From Pieris napi (taxonomy: Eukaryota; Arthropoda; Insecta; Lepidoptera; Pieridae), in contig NC_062257.1 of NCBI RefSeq assembly GCF_905475465.1, positions 2,356,001 to 2,420,000 on the forward strand: a DNA stretch of 64,000 nt. Reading direction: 5' to 3'. Below, in pieces: positions 1 to 10,300 of the stretch; position 1 is the stretch's first letter; every line of letters begins with the position of its first letter. A program made the position numbers and the translations under genes. Under the pieces are notes generated by a model. The model ran no database searches. It saw nothing but the letters and a program-made list of their open reading frames with translations, and was not told where the DNA came from.

Positions 1-37
1 AGTAAAGTCCAAGTGCGGACTATAGATCTCACCCTTA

Positions 38-664
38 GTGTTTATGAGAGTATTTTAGTACAAGTTGAAAGGCAAGTTCTTTAGTGCGTTGCGAGTGAAC
101 GTTTACATTTCTTCCAGTAGAGTATCATTACAGCGCCACAATGAACGCGCAACGACGTCGGCAAATACCTACGCTCTATTCTACGCAAAATACTAACTGT
201 AGTTATGGAACAAATAGAAGACGAGATTTTATTCGAAATAAATAAACTAAATATAAATAATAAACAAAATAGCTTCTTTTAATGCCTTAAGCAGTGTATG
301 CCGAATGCCTAGCCGGTTTGTTTTTGTATAAATTGTTTTTTCCATAAACATTCGTGAACAACATATTCAGACACAAATTTGATAGTTGTATCTTCCGACC
401 ATTTAGCCATCTTTAAAAATCAAAAAACACGCACGCGTTTCATGGCACTTATGCACTCTCCTAAAGATTTTACTAAATTACTTGTTTACACACAACGAGG
501 GAAGATCTCGGGGGGTGCGCGGGCGCGGGAGGGGTATCACTTAAAACAAAAATAAAAAGCGATTCTATTTTGATTCAACTTGAAAGTCAAGTAGAACCGT
601 ACTAAAGCAAGTAGCGTTTACATGTTTCAACTAAAGTACTATCCTAAAGCACTCTCCTAAACAC
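38..664. mobile_element. PIF/Harbinger-like non-autonomous element
   Basis: Imperfect terminal inverted repeats (GTGTTTATGAGAGT at the left; the right end gives GTGTTTAGGAGAGTGC on the other strand), flanked by TTA and TAA. It carries a minus-strand MADF-like fragment (309-410) and a divergent short plus frame (205-282). Confidence 0.5.
309..410 (-). pseudogene. MADF-like domain fragment (Harbinger partner gene remnant)
   Basis: ATG at 408-410, then MAKWSEDTTIKFVSEYVVHE and CLW, ending at TAG. W..........V..Y..H.CLW is the opening pattern of MADF/Myb-like proteins that accompany PIF/Harbinger transposases. Only 33 residues remain. Confidence 0.45.
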
Positions 665-1170
665 TAAGATAATGTAAATCGGCCTTAAGATATAGAGGAA
701 AGATTTATATATTTGTAGCAAGTGTACGCCTAATTTAAAAAGCGATATTGAGTTATTAAGGCATTATGAATAAAATACAATCAAAAAGCTTTTACCGATA
801 TAAATGAATTTATTACAGCGTACGTATACTACCTAAAAGGCCAGCGACATACTTGCCTTGTGGCTGTGTGAGTGTAACTAAACATCCTGTGAGCATCCAG
901 CCCATTTGTCCCGTGTTAAAAAAAATCACGTTCTGAATGCTTTACAGAGATCGCAAATTATGTATACGATACTATCTATAAAGTTTTTGTTTACAAAAGT
1001 ATTACTAATAATATAATAAAATAGGTTAGTTAATTTTGAGTTAACATTTACGTTTTTACAATCTGTATTTTAAACAAAAGTTTGTTTTTATTATTATAGA
1101 CATCAATTAAAAAGTACTAGACCGTAAAAATATCTCTCCCAAAAAAAAAGAAGGAAGCCGCGTACTAACA
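665..1170. other. AT-rich intergenic DNA, nothing recognised
   Basis: No open frame with domain features and no clear repeat structure seen. Confidence 0.4.
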
Positions 1171-1448
1171 GTGGCGCTTTTTAGGTCTGCGCCTCAGATA
1201 TCTGTACCTATCTGTTTCATGATCATTTGTCAATCTAATAGGCAAGCAGGTGAACAGCCTCCTGTGCCTGAGACACGCCATCGACTTTTTGGTTCTAAGG
1301 CAAGCCGGTTTCCTCACGATGTTTTCCTTCACCGTTCGAATGAATGTTGGTTGCGCATATAGACAGTAAGTCTATTGTTACACACCTGGGGATCGAACCT
1401 ACGACCTCAGAGATGGGGGTCGCACGTTGAAGCCAATACTACTCTTCC
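1171..1448 (-). mobile_element. SINE family 1 (tRNA-derived)
   Basis: Minus orientation. The right part resembles a tRNA head (B-box GGTTCGATCCC on the minus strand); the body has the CGATGTTTTCCTTCACCGTT block and ends at GTGGCGC. The same family recurs at 9825, 13036, 18265 and 59056. Confidence 0.7.
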
Positions 1449-1850
1449 GCGACTGAATGAAATGTTCAAAATTTTTTGAATATAGTTAAAATTGTATCAT
1501 AATTATCAATATAAATTACAATGTGTCGTGGTATTATGTTCTTCAATTCAAGTAGTGCCAAGCGCTTGCTGATAATTTAATTGAGATAAAAAAATACTAA
1601 ATTATGTAATACATGTTTATTAAAGTCTTTGCTTTACACTTTAATGTTCTTCTAGGGACCGGGTAACTGCAAAATAAATTTAATTCTTATCATGGATCTA
1701 TCTAAAACTAACCAATAGATTTAAAAAAAACTGAAATATCGGAACTGGATAATTGTAATTTAATTTGCAAATACAATTAATAAAATCCTACGTTTTATTG
1801 AAAAGTCAATCAAATCAATATATTTTAACAAAACTTTTTTTTATATAGAA

Positions 1851-2220
1851 TTTTTGAAGTTATACTTCTTTAGGCGCGTTATGAAAAATTTATGAGAGTG
1901 AAATTTTACGATGCGCGCGCACCGTGACACAAAATTAACAGAATGAAGTTGCCCACGGAAGATGCTACGGCATTGGAGATAATTTAAAACAACATTCGAA
2001 TAATAATAGAATTTATGTTACACTTAATGTGAGAGAATAATAATAAATATTTATTTATTTAATTTATCAAATGTAAACTGAACTTTATCGACTATAATGA
2101 CTCCTTCTCCAGTCTTTGATTATTTAATTGTAATTAATTATTTGCATGCAATCAAAAACTATTTTTAATAATGCCAAAGAAGTATAACTTCTTACGCGCG
2201 TACATAAGTACACGCACCCT
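1851..2220. mobile_element. GAAGT-palindrome element, type A
   Basis: About 370 bp bounded by GAAGTTATACTTC near the left end and GAAGTATAACTTC near the right, with the right tail ACGCGCGTACATAAGTACAC. Near-identical copies lie at 15249-15618 (inverted) and 24899-25267. Family not identified. Confidence 0.6.
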
Positions 2221-2629
2221 TTTTTTAATAGATTCCTTCCCTTGGAGAGGGATATGCCCTCATTGCTCCATTATCAACAAATGCAGGCGCCGGTGCATCA
2301 GCCAAAAATGAAAATTAACAAAGGAAAGAACAAAAAGCATCTGCCAATTAAATAATATTAATGAAATAAAAAATTGTAACTAAAATTTGTCTACTAATCT
2401 TATACAGGATCTAAATCCCTAAACAAAATAATTGATGACAAAATTCCGTCATGGCATGGAAGGTTGTATTAATATTTACACATTTTTTATCACCCTACAT
2501 CTAACAAGCCACTAGCGACATTGCGCGTCTTATGGAAATATTTAGTATAGATATGACAAAAAATGGTTTTATAAGCTACGTCACCGTAATAGGTAATGAT
2601 AAATATTTCTATGTAATAGTTGGACTAAA

Positions 2630-2890
2630 AAGTTCATAGGCTAATAAATCTTTTTTATATAATTTGATTTGTTTATTCAATAGTTGGCTTCGATACAACG
2701 ATTACAGCGATCATACAATTTTTCGATACCATTTTTATAGTACGATTTGTCTTTTGACTCAAAATAGGCTTCAGTTTCGACGGTTAATTCTTCATCAGCG
2801 CAAAGATCTCGCTCGCTTGGGGCCAAATTTGGAGAATACGGTGGATGCGGAATCAATTCATGGAATTTTGCCATCACCAAGTGTTGTGGA
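2630..2890 (-). mobile_element. mariner transposon 3' remnant
   Basis: The frame at 2677-2880 encodes FHELIPHPPYSPNLAPSE and KDKSYYKNGIEKLYDRCNRC, the C-terminal end of a mariner transposase. The block between LAPSE and the C-terminus is deleted and the final catalytic Asp position reads Glu. The flank ACTAAAAAGTTCATAGG resembles mariner ends. Inactive. Confidence 0.7.
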
Positions 2891-3941
2891 ATATCAGCCT
2901 TCGAAATGAAATTAATTATGTATTTTTATATTTTAACGCTGATTGTACACGCTAATCTCACAAACTACTGGAACAATTAATATTTGTCTTATCAACAAAT
3001 TCCACACATTACGAAACACATCTCACGTAAGAAACCTCGGAGTACGGCTACTTACAAATACAAAGCTTTGTTACGATATATGGAATAGTTTTATGCCGGA
3101 AAAATGTTTGGTTTCCAAGGAATTTTCACGCGAGGTCACGGCTGAAACTAAGTTTTATCGTTTCAAATGAGCGTATATATTTTAATAGTAATATGTAATA
3201 TACAGGTTATAATAAGTCGTGAAATTATCTTCCATTATTTAATCCCCCTGACAGAGGAACCGTACCTAAATATAATCGTAAATGAATACATATTCACACA
3301 AATATAAAAAGACACTAATCATTTATCATAAATAAGTTTTTAAAAAATTCGTGGCAAAAATATTTAAAATGCGCGAATTTTTGAAATTATCAAAAAATCA
3401 ATGTCAATAAAAGTTTTCGAGCTCCAATTCTAAAATACTTAAGCAATGAGTCTATAAAAATATATGTCTAAAATCTTATCCAGTTGAATTAAATGAAAAT
3501 AATCATTATATTATAAACGATAACTGTCAAAATTAAATATTTTCCGACCAGAGAGTTGTACTGAATAGATATATAATAGACATAGATTAGATTTTGCCTA
3601 GAAAATTTTCGAGTGTTTGTGTAGTAAACAAGTATTATATATCTTATCTATCAGCTGTAAATACTAGGCTTAAGGGTATTTGTTTAACCCAATTTTTATT
3701 TAATAAACAAAATGATAATACAAGAAACCCAAACCAAAAATAAAATAAATAATGAAATTATTGGATAAAATATAATATTTAATTAGGAGTATTAAACTAC
3801 ATTTTTTTGATGTAAAACGTGTTTTTAAGAACTATAAAAATTAATATCTTTGCAACTTTTGATGCATTAAAATAATTTCAGATTAAATTGATTTTACTAC
3901 TAATTTTAAATTGATAACTAAAAAGTTAACAAAATACTTAC
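2890..3941. other. AT-rich intergenic DNA, nothing recognised
   Basis: Short frames only; no splice-supported coding segment or clear repeat. Confidence 0.4.
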
Positions 3942-4270
3942 GCGCTGTAGTTTCCTGTTTTTAAAAGAACGACGAAACTTACACTTCACAAAGAGTCGAT
4001 AATTAAATAACTAATATTGTTATTTTAAATATAAAATACAAATAATATTTATTATCTGCAACTGTCGCGCGTTTTTCTCGCCGTTGGAACTTTGAATGTA
4101 CAATTTTGAACAAGGCGCGAAGTGGTAACTTTTAGCGGGAAATAATTGTGACGTTTCCTTGTCCTGTCACATTGACGCCGCGACATCTAGCACATTGCTA
4201 TTAAATGAAAGAAACTTGTCAAATGACTAATGCCATCTAGGGGCAAGTAGCGGAATCTAAACGAGCGTCT
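3942..4270 (-). promoter_or_regulatory. Possible promoter / non-coding first exon of a leftward gene
   Basis: A locally GC-enriched, CpG-containing block (4068-4260) is followed on the minus strand by a strong donor GTAAGTATTTT (3931-3941). It looks like a 5' UTR exon for a gene beyond the left edge. Speculative. Confidence 0.25.
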
Positions 4271-4484
4271 TTGTTTCCCAGTTTTAATTTTTTTTTCTTA
4301 ATCACGAAAAATGTCTCTTTTATTTGCCATATAATAATACAATACGTATATACGATTAATGCAAAACAAAATTACAAGGTTTTATATTGATGTAATAAAG
4401 TCATAGTCATAGAAGATACAAAATATCTAAACAGGAAAGACTGCAACTATTATACATATTATCAAAAATATATGCATATGTCAC

Positions 4485-4797
4485 CGTAAAATTGTAAACA
4501 CCGTTAGATTGTAATCTATCTCGCGAGATTATAAACTGTCGAAAGATTGTGAACCTCAACGAACTGCTTACAATTTAACGTATTATTATTCGGTAGTTAT
4601 ATGAAATTGTTGGGAAGTAAAATTAATCTGTAATTGACCAAAGAAGTTTGAATGATAACTAAGTTAGTGTAGTACAATCTACCGAATAATAATACGTTAA
4701 ATTGTAAGCAGTAAGCTGAGGTTCACAATCTTTCGACAGTTTATAATCTCGCAAGATAGATTACAATCTAACGGTGTTTACAATTTTACGTTAACAC
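4485..4797. mobile_element. Fold-back MITE with arms of about 110 bp
   Basis: Left arm 4485-4600 and right arm 4679-4797 are near-perfect inverted copies (GTAAAATTGTAAACACCGTT outward, through CGGTAG at the inner edge), with a loop of about 80 bp. Confidence 0.75.
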
Positions 4798-5098
4798 ATA
4801 TACTGCTACACTTTAGATAAATTCCAATTTGACCTAAAATAAGAGAATTAAGATGTTTTATAAGGGTTTCTTTATGACTAGATTGTGTAGGGGGTAAATA
4901 ACAAACAAATTATACATAATATTTATTTTAGCATACAGTTCTGTACAGATAAACACTCATATTTTCTAAACAATAAAAATAAAGCATAATTATAACAAAT
5001 GTACTTCATTGCAATACTTGTACGAGCCAAGGGTTTTATTTATTGGATTTTACAGATTTACAGCATTCTTATTCTATCCATACCTTAATATTGTGTTC

Positions 5099-5112
5099 GT
5101 TACCATGGTAAC
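5099..5112. promoter_or_regulatory. Palindromic RFX X-box-like motif
   Basis: GTTACCATGGTAAC is a perfect palindrome fitting the RFX consensus GTNRCC(N0-3)RGYAAC. There is no adjacent gene to assign it to. Confidence 0.3.
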
Positions 5113-5703
5113 CATTACATAAAACATGGTAGTCATGACAACATAGACGGTGAATATTTAGGTTATTTGAAACAGGTCCACCAAAATCTTTTATTTATAT
5201 GAAAAGAAACCTTCAATAGTTAAAAATGAGGAGGAAAATAGTGAGTAATAGTGAAGAATGATTTAATTTAAAAAAAAATTATGGCCAAAAACCTTTTTTA
5301 AATTTACTATTTGTGACAGTTCATTTGTCATGGCTATAATGATATTCAATATTCATGATTTGAAATACATTTAAATTTTTTATATCTTAGGACAATTCTA
5401 GTTCGGGTAATGCTGTATCAGCTCGTATTGCTTATAATTTAATACACTTTAACCGGAATTAAATAAAATTTGATAATGTTTGATACATGATCAGAGGTTA
5501 CAAAAAGTACTGAATTTTTAAACTTTATTAATAAGCATGTTTTGATTCAGTAATTTAAATGTGAAATGGTCGTCAAAACATTACGTACCTACCTAGTGAC
5601 CACACAAAACACAAATCTTAATACAATTCTACATTAAACATAATTTAAATATATTTAATTCTAAATTACCAACTAGAGATGGGTGACACTGCGCTAACTC
5701 ACC

Positions 5704-6245
5704 TTGGTCTAAGATCCCGATATACAACGACCTTCACCGAAATGCTTATTTAATGAAACGTATTTTATATTTAATTTAATATGTCAATAAATATAATCCA
5801 TATGGGTTGCCTAGCAAATTTCAGTCCAGAGTATTTTAATTAATATTTTTTTAAACATTTCACCAGTATGATTATTAGATAAATTCTATACCAATCGAAA
5901 GTATGAAGCCCATAGAATATGCAAACGTTCGGTTGTTTTTAATCAATTAATTATTATTTATGTGACACTAAAGTATATATACATCTTTTGTTAAAAGAGA
6001 AAGTTATAGTGATGCATATATAATACTAACCTGATTAAAAATATTGATTGAAAAAAATTTAAAAAATTTACTACATGCAAATTATAAAAAAAATATTTTT
6101 TTTAAAATATTAATTAAACATACTCTGGACTGAAATTTGCTAGGCAACCCATATGGATTATATTTATTGACATTAAATTAAATATAAAATACGTTTAATT
6201 AAATAAGCATCTCGGTGAAGGTCGTTGTATATCGGGATCTTATAC
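5704..6245. mobile_element. Fold-back MITE, AGATCCCG family, full copy
   Basis: Inverted ends AGATCCCGATATACAACGAC with long arms (about 140 bp), including CCATATGGGTTGCCTAGC, around an AT-rich centre. Other copies at 21955-22170 and 26762-27026. Confidence 0.75.
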
Positions 6246-7110
6246 TATAGTGCTTTTCATGAAAGAAGTCCCGCGGATATTTTTGGAACTAAATTTGACA
6301 GGTCGGCAATGTTGTCATTCGTCGATGTTATCAAGTTCGTTTGTTGTGGTAGATTTTTGTGAATTTTTAACTAGCTTAGTGCATTTTAAATATTGATTAC
6401 AATGCCAAAAGTTGTAAAAAGTTCGGCTCGAGAAATGATATTAAAGGTGAAAGAGTTCTGTGAAGCGGAACATAAGAATCAAGGTGTTTTAATACCACTA
6501 AACAATGTTCGGAAGAGAATTGCCGCCATAACAGGTACTTTTTAGAGTTGCCATTTAATATTTTTTTGCTGTATTGATGGGACTTTTATGATATAAATTC
6601 GTTTTTGCGACAAAATTCAACAAATACATAACGTGATGAAACTAGGTAACTGAAATTAAAACATATATTACATAAGCATTATAAACTTAAAGTTATTATT
6701 ATTTTTAATTGTTCATAATTTAATTGCAGGTGTGTCAGAGAAAACTGTAACAAGAATTACAAACGAAGGTATAACAGCGGCGTGTACTTCGAAAAAAATT
6801 GTATCCCAACAATTATGCAATAAATCTCTGAATAAATTTTTTTATTGCTTTTCTTTACCCTATTTTCTCATCTTTTCCCTGTAAGTAGGTAGAACACCGC
6901 TAATATAAGTAAATAAAAATAAAAATTTTACATAACAGAAATATTGTTTCATCGAAGTATGCAGAAAATAATATTATTTGATAAATTACATCTGCCAAAT
7001 GTAAATAAAATAGGTAAATTTTTTACTCATAAATGGCAACATTACGTCATGCGATTGCAGCGCCGCGTCTGGGCGACTTCTTTCATGAAAAGGACTATAC
7101 TCTAAGAATC
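6243..7110. mobile_element. DNA transposon fragment with TA flanks and captured 5' gene end
   Basis: Terminal inverted repeats: CTTTTCATGAAAGAAGTC at the left and its complement at about 7075-7095. Both ends read into TATA-type flanks (TA duplication). It encloses a two-exon helix-turn-helix fragment. Confidence 0.65.
6402..6884 (+). pseudogene. Two-exon N-terminal helix-turn-helix fragment of a transposase-like gene
   Basis: Exon 1 6402-6534 (MPKVVKSSAREMILKVKEFC...), donor GTACTTT; exon 2 6730-6884 after TTAATTGCAG, phase-matched, giving RKRIAAITGVSEKTVTRITN, a DNA-binding helix-turn-helix pattern. The frame then runs into unrelated sequence and stops, so the gene body is lost. Its place inside terminal repeats suggests it comes from the autonomous element. 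Confidence 0.55.
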
Positions 7111-7186
7111 AGTGAGACTAATATGAAATACCAATAGTTTTTGACACCCAGGAATCATGTTTAACCCATAATAAAATAGGTTGTTA

Positions 7187-7240
7187 CATACATAGTGTCA
7201 CACCTGTCAACAATCACCTGTCAACTGTCAATGTCAAGCC
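7187..7240. other. Cluster of TGTCA motifs
   Basis: Five TGTCA/TGTCAA units within about 50 bp, just downstream of the zinc-finger gene. Function unknown. Confidence 0.4.
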
Positions 7241-7330
7241 AAAAAAAACCATAAAGAAGTTCCACCATGTTACCGATCTCTAGCACTATGAACCCACAGG
7301 GTCAGATATGCTTGTAGCATTACAATATTA

Positions 7331-7336
7331 TTTATT
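7331..7336 (-). promoter_or_regulatory. Poly(A) signal AATAAA overlapping the stop codon
   Basis: The minus-strand sequence GTGGAATAAATAATATTG contains AATAAA that includes the TAA stop of exon 27. No other AATAAA was seen in the next 150 bp downstream, so the 3' UTR may be only 10-30 nt long. Confidence 0.55.
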
Positions 7337-7393
7337 CCACAATTTCGCACCTGGTCGGGGCAGCTTTATCTCTTTTTGGTGTTTCTTTAATCT
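7332..7393 (-). CDS. Zinc-finger gene exon 27: last coding exon and stop
   Basis: 62 nt, acceptor TTGTTACAG in the right phase (G+AG), encoding EIKETPKRDKAAPTRCEIVE then TAA (7332-7334). Confidence 0.78.
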
Positions 7394-10300
7394 CTGTAAC
7401 AATTTATTTAATAGTAGTTATTGTACTATAAGCTGAAAAATCAAGTGTTAATCAGGGGTCGTTCAAGTATTACGTAAGCACTATTTCATTGAGTTTCTTA
7501 TTTGGTGATTACGTCACACACATACTACTTACTTTTTTACAATATAATACATTATTTACTTTTGACACATATTACCCATTATACCCATATAGCATTGTCT
7601 AATTTCTATGCTTGAAAACGAAATGTATTGTCGAGGATTCCTACAAAAAATTAATATGTTTATGTACTATTATTATTATATGTATTTTTTGTATGCATGT
7701 GTTATTTTCAAGAGCTTTGCTTACTTTTGCTGACAAGAGGAGGGGGGGGGGGGGAAATGATAAATTGCAGTATGGTATCGCTAATTTAGTGTATAATATA
7801 TAGTTATTTTATTTGTCAATTTCTAATTTTAAAGAATTCAATATGTACATAGAAATGTCTTTAACATAAGACAGACATTATAATCCCTTTTTTGATCACT
7901 AAATCAAACCTTAGACCATTTTTATATTTAAATGCTTTTACCTTTGTTAAGTGTGTTTGTTGGCAGCTTAATGCCTGGCTTCAGGACCATATTGCCGTCC
8001 TGCAATGAAAACCAATGTTATTTTGTTTTTGCTTAATGGTCTTAGTAATATAAATGTGTGCGTGTGTGTACTAGGTGTACACACGTAAGAAGTGAAACTT
8101 CTTTATGACCTTATTTTTCGAAAAATGATCTACTATATGCAACTTTACAGAAATTGGTTAAATAAAGTTAAATTAGATAAAGTTTAACAAAAGGCTTTTA
8201 TTATCATAGACATGAATACAAATACAATTATTTCATTTTAACTTATTACTGTACTACTATGTAGTACTAAGATTATTACAGAATTTCATTAATTGTAATA
8301 GAATTATTAGTATTACTATCATTGTTATCGTTATTATATATTTTTGTTACTAATGGCTTCGAATCTCTTCGGATCAACCGTGGTAGGGACAAGAAAAAGA
8401 TGGCGCGTAACCGACAAACGTGACGATTTGCTACAAAATGTCTCCCATACGTCGATAAAGAACTTTCATTCCAACGCCGATATAGAAGTTTGACTTCAAA
8501 AAGCAACATGGCGCGTAACCGAAAATCGTGACGATTTGCTACAAAATTTCTCCCATACGTCGGTAAAAAATTCATTCTAACGCCGATAAAGAAGTTTGAC
8601 TTCAAAAAGCAACATGGCGCGTAACGAAAAATGTTACACTAAATTTTTTTCCAACCCCGATAAAGAAGTTTCACTTCAAAAATATCTGTTGTTAGCCAAC
8701 ACAATTTTATTTAATAATATATTTGATGATAATTGATAAATTACTTTATAACATACCTTCATTTCAAGTAATCCCTGCTTAGCCATAGCTTCAACATCCG
8801 ACTTGGTCATCACAATTTTCTGTACTTTAACAAATTTCTTGCCTATTTGCATTTCACATAATTCGCGTTGCGCTGAAAACAATTAAATTAAATATTAATA
8901 TTACTACATAATTTTTGGGGGTTAGTAAGGGTTTTTATTGCTGACAGCTTTTGCTTGCTCATGCGCATCCTGTAGTCCCCCATTACTGCCGTATCGTCAC
9001 CAGCCCTGCGATTCTGTAACTCACTTGTCGAACTCACACAGCGGTTTTCGCATCGGCGGTCGCTCTCAAATCAGTCGTGAAGCAGTCATTTTATGATTTG
9101 GCATTCTGAAAAGGTGGGAGCTTGTAGTTTATTGTTTATCAGAATGCCAAATCATAAAATGACTGCTTCACGACTGATTTGAGAGCGACCGCCGATGCGA
9201 AAACCGCTGTGTGAGTTCGTGAAGTGAGTTACAGAATCGCAGGGCTGAAATCAATTTTTATAAGCACTGGCGTACCTGATAGACTTTGTCCAGTACAATT
9301 AACTTAGAGAGAGTTCAAGTTTTACGTAACGAATTTGGGGGGGGGGGGGGGGTCTTTTTGTACAACGTTACGATACGGGAATTGAATTAATTTATTGTTA
9401 ACTTTTAGGTATAAAGAGTCTACTAGGTGGTCACGAAACGTTTTACTATTGGGTACAGAAAAACGTTACGGCGCGTTACATGGGGGGGGGGGGGGTAATC
9501 AATAATCTCCAAAAATTGCGTGACGTAATTACTTAAACGCTCCCTTACAAATTAATGTTAAATGACTTTTGCAGACAATATAAAAAAATTTGATATTTAA
9601 GAAAATAAATAAAAGTATAGAGAATACAGACTATACAATTTTAGTAAATAATAAAAACTTACGTCTCGCATTCATGGGTAGTGGCATTGGTTTGACTCCT
9701 GGCGGCAGAGCCTTAATTGGAACCTGGAAAAACATTTATTAACTATATAACAATAATTTGCATTAAAAATTGATTACAATATGCATAAAAATTATAACTT
9801 ATAAATATAATTGGCAAAAAGAAAGTGGCGCTACAACCTCTTGAGGTCTGGGTCTCAGATTTCAGAATCTGTTTCATGATCATTTTTAAATCTTTTTTTT
9901 TTAAGACAATTCACACCAATTGACCTATTCCCATGCTAAGCTGGTGAAGCTTGTGTTATGGGTACTAGGCAACGGATATACATACATATTATAGATAGAT
10001 AGACATATAAATACATATTTAAATAACTAAGACCTAAGCACAACACCAAATGCTCATCACATCGATGTTCGTCTCAGCCGGGGATCGAACCCGGGACCCA
10101 TGGATTCGCAGTCAGGGGTACTAACCACTAGACCAATGAGTCGTCAAATCTAATAGGCAAGTAGGTGATCAGCCTCCTGTGTCTGACACACGCCGTCGAC
10201 TAGAGTCTAAGGCAAGCCGGTTTCCTCACGATGTTTTCCTTCACCGTTCGAATGGCAACACACATAAGTACCATAAGCAAAAACACTTATTACATATTAA

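Noticed and set aside
7187..7240. TGTCA cluster as a defined promoter
   Set aside because: The motif is common in this kind of DNA and no start site or gene orientation supports it; listed only as a motif cluster.
8276..8605. 109-codon minus frame with repeated FFIGV/NFLPTYGR segments
   Set aside because: The repetition comes from the tandem units of a type B element, not from a protein repeat.
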